In this document: positions 62,063 to 64,000 of the stretch, piece after piece
Position numbering within the stretch: position 1 is the stretch's first letter
How the letters are laid out: each line of letters opens with the position of its first letter
Assembly (NCBI RefSeq): GCF_050750585.1
Contig: NZ_JBOJLM010000002.1
Coordinates: forward strand, 301,228-365,227
Origin: Salinimicrobium sp050750585
Lineage (GTDB): Bacteria > Bacteroidota > Bacteroidia > Flavobacteriales > Flavobacteriaceae
Reading direction: 5' to 3'
DNA length: 64,000 bases
Position numbers and translations under genes: made by a program
Notes under the pieces: generated by a model
What the model was told of the DNA's origin: nothing
Database searches by the model: none
The model's input: the letters and a program-made list of their open reading frames with translations, nothing else

Positions 62063-63375
62063 TTATTGGTTTGAGGCGTTTTTAATTACTTTCATTGTAG
62101 GCTCCTTTTCCTGGTGCATGGTTTCGTAAAACTGCATAAATAAATCTGCGTTGAGGTCTTTATCTTCCCTGCGGTTAATGTACTCCAGAAACATACTTTC
62201 CTTACTGTGGCCTGTAATGCCAATTAGAACGGCCGTAGGAATCTTTTTATAGTAGTTTGTGGCAAATGATCTGCGGAACGTGTGAGAGGTTATTAACTGC
62301 CATTTGAAATAGGTATCCGTCTTTTTCCGGCCTGTCTTTTTATCAAACTTTCTACCCTCTATTTTTTCTTCCAACTTGGCAAGTTTACAGACGTCTTTAA
62401 TGTGTTTGTTTAACTTCTGCTGTGAGATAGGGTAAGGAAAATTATTTTCTATGATCTCCTTTACATGGGGTGCAATAACCCCAATTGTTACGGCCTTGCC
62501 TGTTTTCTGCTGCTCAATATCAATGTACATACGGTTGCCCTTGTACCTAATGTTGTCCGGTGTCAACCTCAGCAAATCACTTGCACGCTGCCCAATTTCA
62601 CAACCGATTAACAGCCAGTTTCGGGCATTCGCCTGTGCCTCTGTTTCTAATTCTGCGGTGCGTATCTGCTCTAATTCTTCAAAGGATAGGGTAACTATTA
62701 ACCTTTCGTTGTTTTGCTCTCTGAATCCTTCAATTTGCTTTGTGTAAGGATTGACCTTTATATCAAGTTTCTCAGCATCCAAACAAACGGTTTTAAGGTT
62801 GTCCAAAATCTTTCCTGCGTAGTTGGTAGAATACTTCTGGTTGTTCATTAACCAATTGGTGAATCGATCAACAAAAGGTTTCCCTATGTCCTGGAAATGG
62901 ATCTTCTTTTTTATTTCCTTCTGATAGGTTTTCATTACCTTTTTAAAAGTCTTGTACCCTGTTATCCTGTTCTCAGATAATCCTATTTTATTGCTGCCTT
63001 TGATCTTACGGGTATTGGCATTGTCGATTATGTACTGGGTGTGATTTACTAACAGGCTGCTATCGGTTTTCTTTACCCTGTCAAAACATTGGTTAATTTT
63101 TGCCTTGACCCAATCAATCCCGATTAGTTCACCTTTAGAGTTTGCGGTGTTTACCTCTTCATAAATAAAAGTCTCTAACTTGCTGAGATCGCTAAAGGTA
63201 TTCCGGTTTCTGTGCTGTTTTGTTTTGGTTTGTTGGTGGTCTTGCTCCAGTCTTTAGGAAGTACTGTAAACCCTGTTGAGGTTTCTATGAAGTTGCCCCG
63301 ACCTGTAGAAAGATAAAGGTAAATTGAAACGGGATTATTTCCTTTCCCTCGAATACGATATTTAACCGTTGCCAT
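62063..63375 (-). pseudogene. Tyrosine recombinase of the tRNA-Leu element, frameshifted
   Basis: The N-terminal arm-binding domain starts at 63375 (MATVKYRIRGKGNNPVSIYL) and runs to about 63210 in one frame. The rest (from NTFSDLSKLETFIYEE to the end at 62063) is open in another frame without any stop. Restoring one A in the A-run at 63207-63209 would join them into a protein of about 437 residues. The catalytic residues are intact: Arg in GQRASDLLRL, H-x-x-R in SHTFRRSF, His in TGHSKESM and Tyr in FLEYINR. Either an inactivating deletion, a sequencing error or a programmed shift. Confidence 0.85.
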
Positions 63376-63417
63376 ATTTAGAAGTATTTGAACATTGAAC
63401 AAGACGAAACTACAACC

Positions 63418-63452
63418 TTTCCAAACATCTTCCAAACATCTTCCAAACATTA
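63418..63452 (+). repeat. Three TTCCAAACATC repeats near the right end, candidate arm sites
   Basis: TTCCAAACATC is repeated head to tail three times (the last is TTCCAAACATT), just upstream of the integrase start. The matching two-copy set is at 56805-56825. Confidence 0.65.
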
Positions 63453-63577
63453 TGCAATACTGCTGTCCTTATTGCAATTCTATGAAGTTGTGCTAAACCT
63501 TAATAGATAGTGGTGTTATGGGAAATATCTCAACCTTTTAAGGTCTTACTTATTTTGGCTAATAGTAGGGGTTCCTC

Positions 63578-63592
63578 TCCCGCTCCGAGTAC
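63578..63592 (+). other. attR: right direct repeat of the tRNA-Leu element
   Basis: TCCCGCTCCGAGTAC, identical to 56733-56747. It is followed directly by a terminator hairpin, as expected for the sequence that originally followed tRNA-Leu. Confidence 0.85.
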
Positions 63593-64000
63593 AGAAACCC
63601 TTGTTAATCTATTGATTTTCAAGGGTTTTTTGGTTTTATTCGGTTTAATTTGTACGCCGCCACTTTTTTAATTGTTATGGGCTCTTTTGAGGCTTTTAAA
63701 AAAAAGTCAATTGAGATATGGTAAATTTTTAATTTAAGGACTCTCCCCTTGAATAAAAGTCGTTTTCCTTTTAGGCTTCATAAGGGTTCTTAGCTGCAGA
63801 TATAATATTGAGAGAAGGAGAGCGATTTTTTTATGTGTGTACTATTCAAATACAAGAAAAATTTATTACTATTTTCCAATGACTTGCAACAAATTTTAAA
63901 GTTAGCTTAGTGTGCTTAGATTCTTATTGAACCTGAATTTTCGAATTTTCTCTTCTCTTTTTAAATTCATAGCCAATAGGAGCTTTTAAATTTTCATGAT
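63593..64000. other. Gene-free chromosomal sequence right of the element
   Basis: Apart from the terminator hairpin at 63595-63631, I see no gene, RNA or clear repeat. The sequence is AT-rich. A gene may begin beyond the window edge. Confidence 0.5.
63595..63633 (+). terminator. Displaced native terminator of tRNA-Leu
   Basis: AAACCCTTG and CAAGGGTTT make a 9-bp stem with a 16-base loop, followed by a T-run. Its place right after attR suggests it served tRNA-Leu before the element inserted. Confidence 0.8.

Larger units (their letters stand above)
56733..63592. mobile_element. 6.9-kb integrative element in tRNA-Leu(UAA)
   Basis: Bounded by exact 15-bp direct repeats of the tRNA-Leu 3' end. 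It has a tyrosine recombinase gene next to the right end, reading inward, direct repeats TTCCAAACATC inside both ends, an excisionase-like HTH gene, a possible replication initiator and small unrecognised genes. There are no capsid, terminase, mobilisation or conjugation genes that I can see. It could be a satellite-type element, a minimal integrative plasmid or a decayed mobilisable element. Confidence 0.85.

Noticed and set aside
63418..63452. CRISPR-like repeat
   Set aside because: Three 11-bp units without spacers, matched by a second set at the other end of the element; arm-type sites fit better. No CRISPR array or cas gene was seen anywhere.

Overview
The window is a chromosomal segment from a member of the Bacteroidota, most likely a marine or soil Flavobacteriaceae (Gramella/Salegentibacter/Zunongwangia type). 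The basis is the family content (GSCFA, DUF4230, DUF4136, DUF5522, GH3 and TPM proteins, a FolK-deoxynucleoside kinase fusion, a long-form urocanase and aromatic amino acid hydroxylase), the near absence of Shine-Dalgarno sites, promoters of the TAnnTTTG type, and intergenic palindromes typical of the group. The genus cannot be fixed from sequence reading alone.

Positions 1 to about 16327 are the right-hand part of a tRNA-Met-associated genomic island that starts outside the window. From left to right it holds a minus-strand type I restriction-modification operon (hsdM, hsdS, a membrane-anchored protein, a putative nuclease and the start of a McrB-like protein running off the edge), a lone secreted protein, a 1.1-kb non-coding stretch with a long inverted repeat, a duplicated two-gene module of HEPN-like proteins and small helical partners divergent from an XRE regulator, an AAA+ ATPase/subtilisin pair of the ietAS defence type, and a tyrosine integrase. 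The integrase lies beside a copy of only the 3' half of a tRNA-Met gene, which I read as an attachment site. It is a defence island.

Positions 16330 to 56730 are core chromosome: a lipoprotein, gamma carbonic anhydrase, the GTPases Era and Der, a large outer-membrane beta-barrel protein, an operon of M23 peptidase/MerR/LemA/two TPM proteins, AlaRS, GSCFA and DUF4230 proteins, aromatic amino acid hydroxylase, a ParE-type toxin-antitoxin pair, DUF4136 lipoprotein, DUF5522-urocanase, a flavin disulfide reductase, an ACC-deaminase-like enzyme, a glucosaminidase/LysM lipoprotein, HemL, GH3, DUF2797, an AsmA-like protein, FolK-dNK, a TrmH-type methyltransferase, MutS, tRNA-Gly and tRNA-Leu. This stretch also carries an IS3-family insertion sequence whose first reading frame has a nonsense codon, a tandem array of about 195-bp units, and several families of short palindromes.

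Positions 56733 to 63592 are a compact (about 6.9 kb) integrative element inserted in the 3' end of tRNA-Leu(UAA). It is bounded by a perfect 15-bp direct repeat of the tRNA end, with further direct repeats just inside both ends. It encodes a tyrosine integrase disrupted by an apparent one-base deletion, tiny coupled proteins, an excisionase-type HTH protein with a striking tandem GTAC operator, a possible replication initiator and a set of unrecognised cargo genes. No phage structural, packaging or conjugation gene is visible in it. This element and the duplicated HEPN module are the most likely places for undescribed biology.
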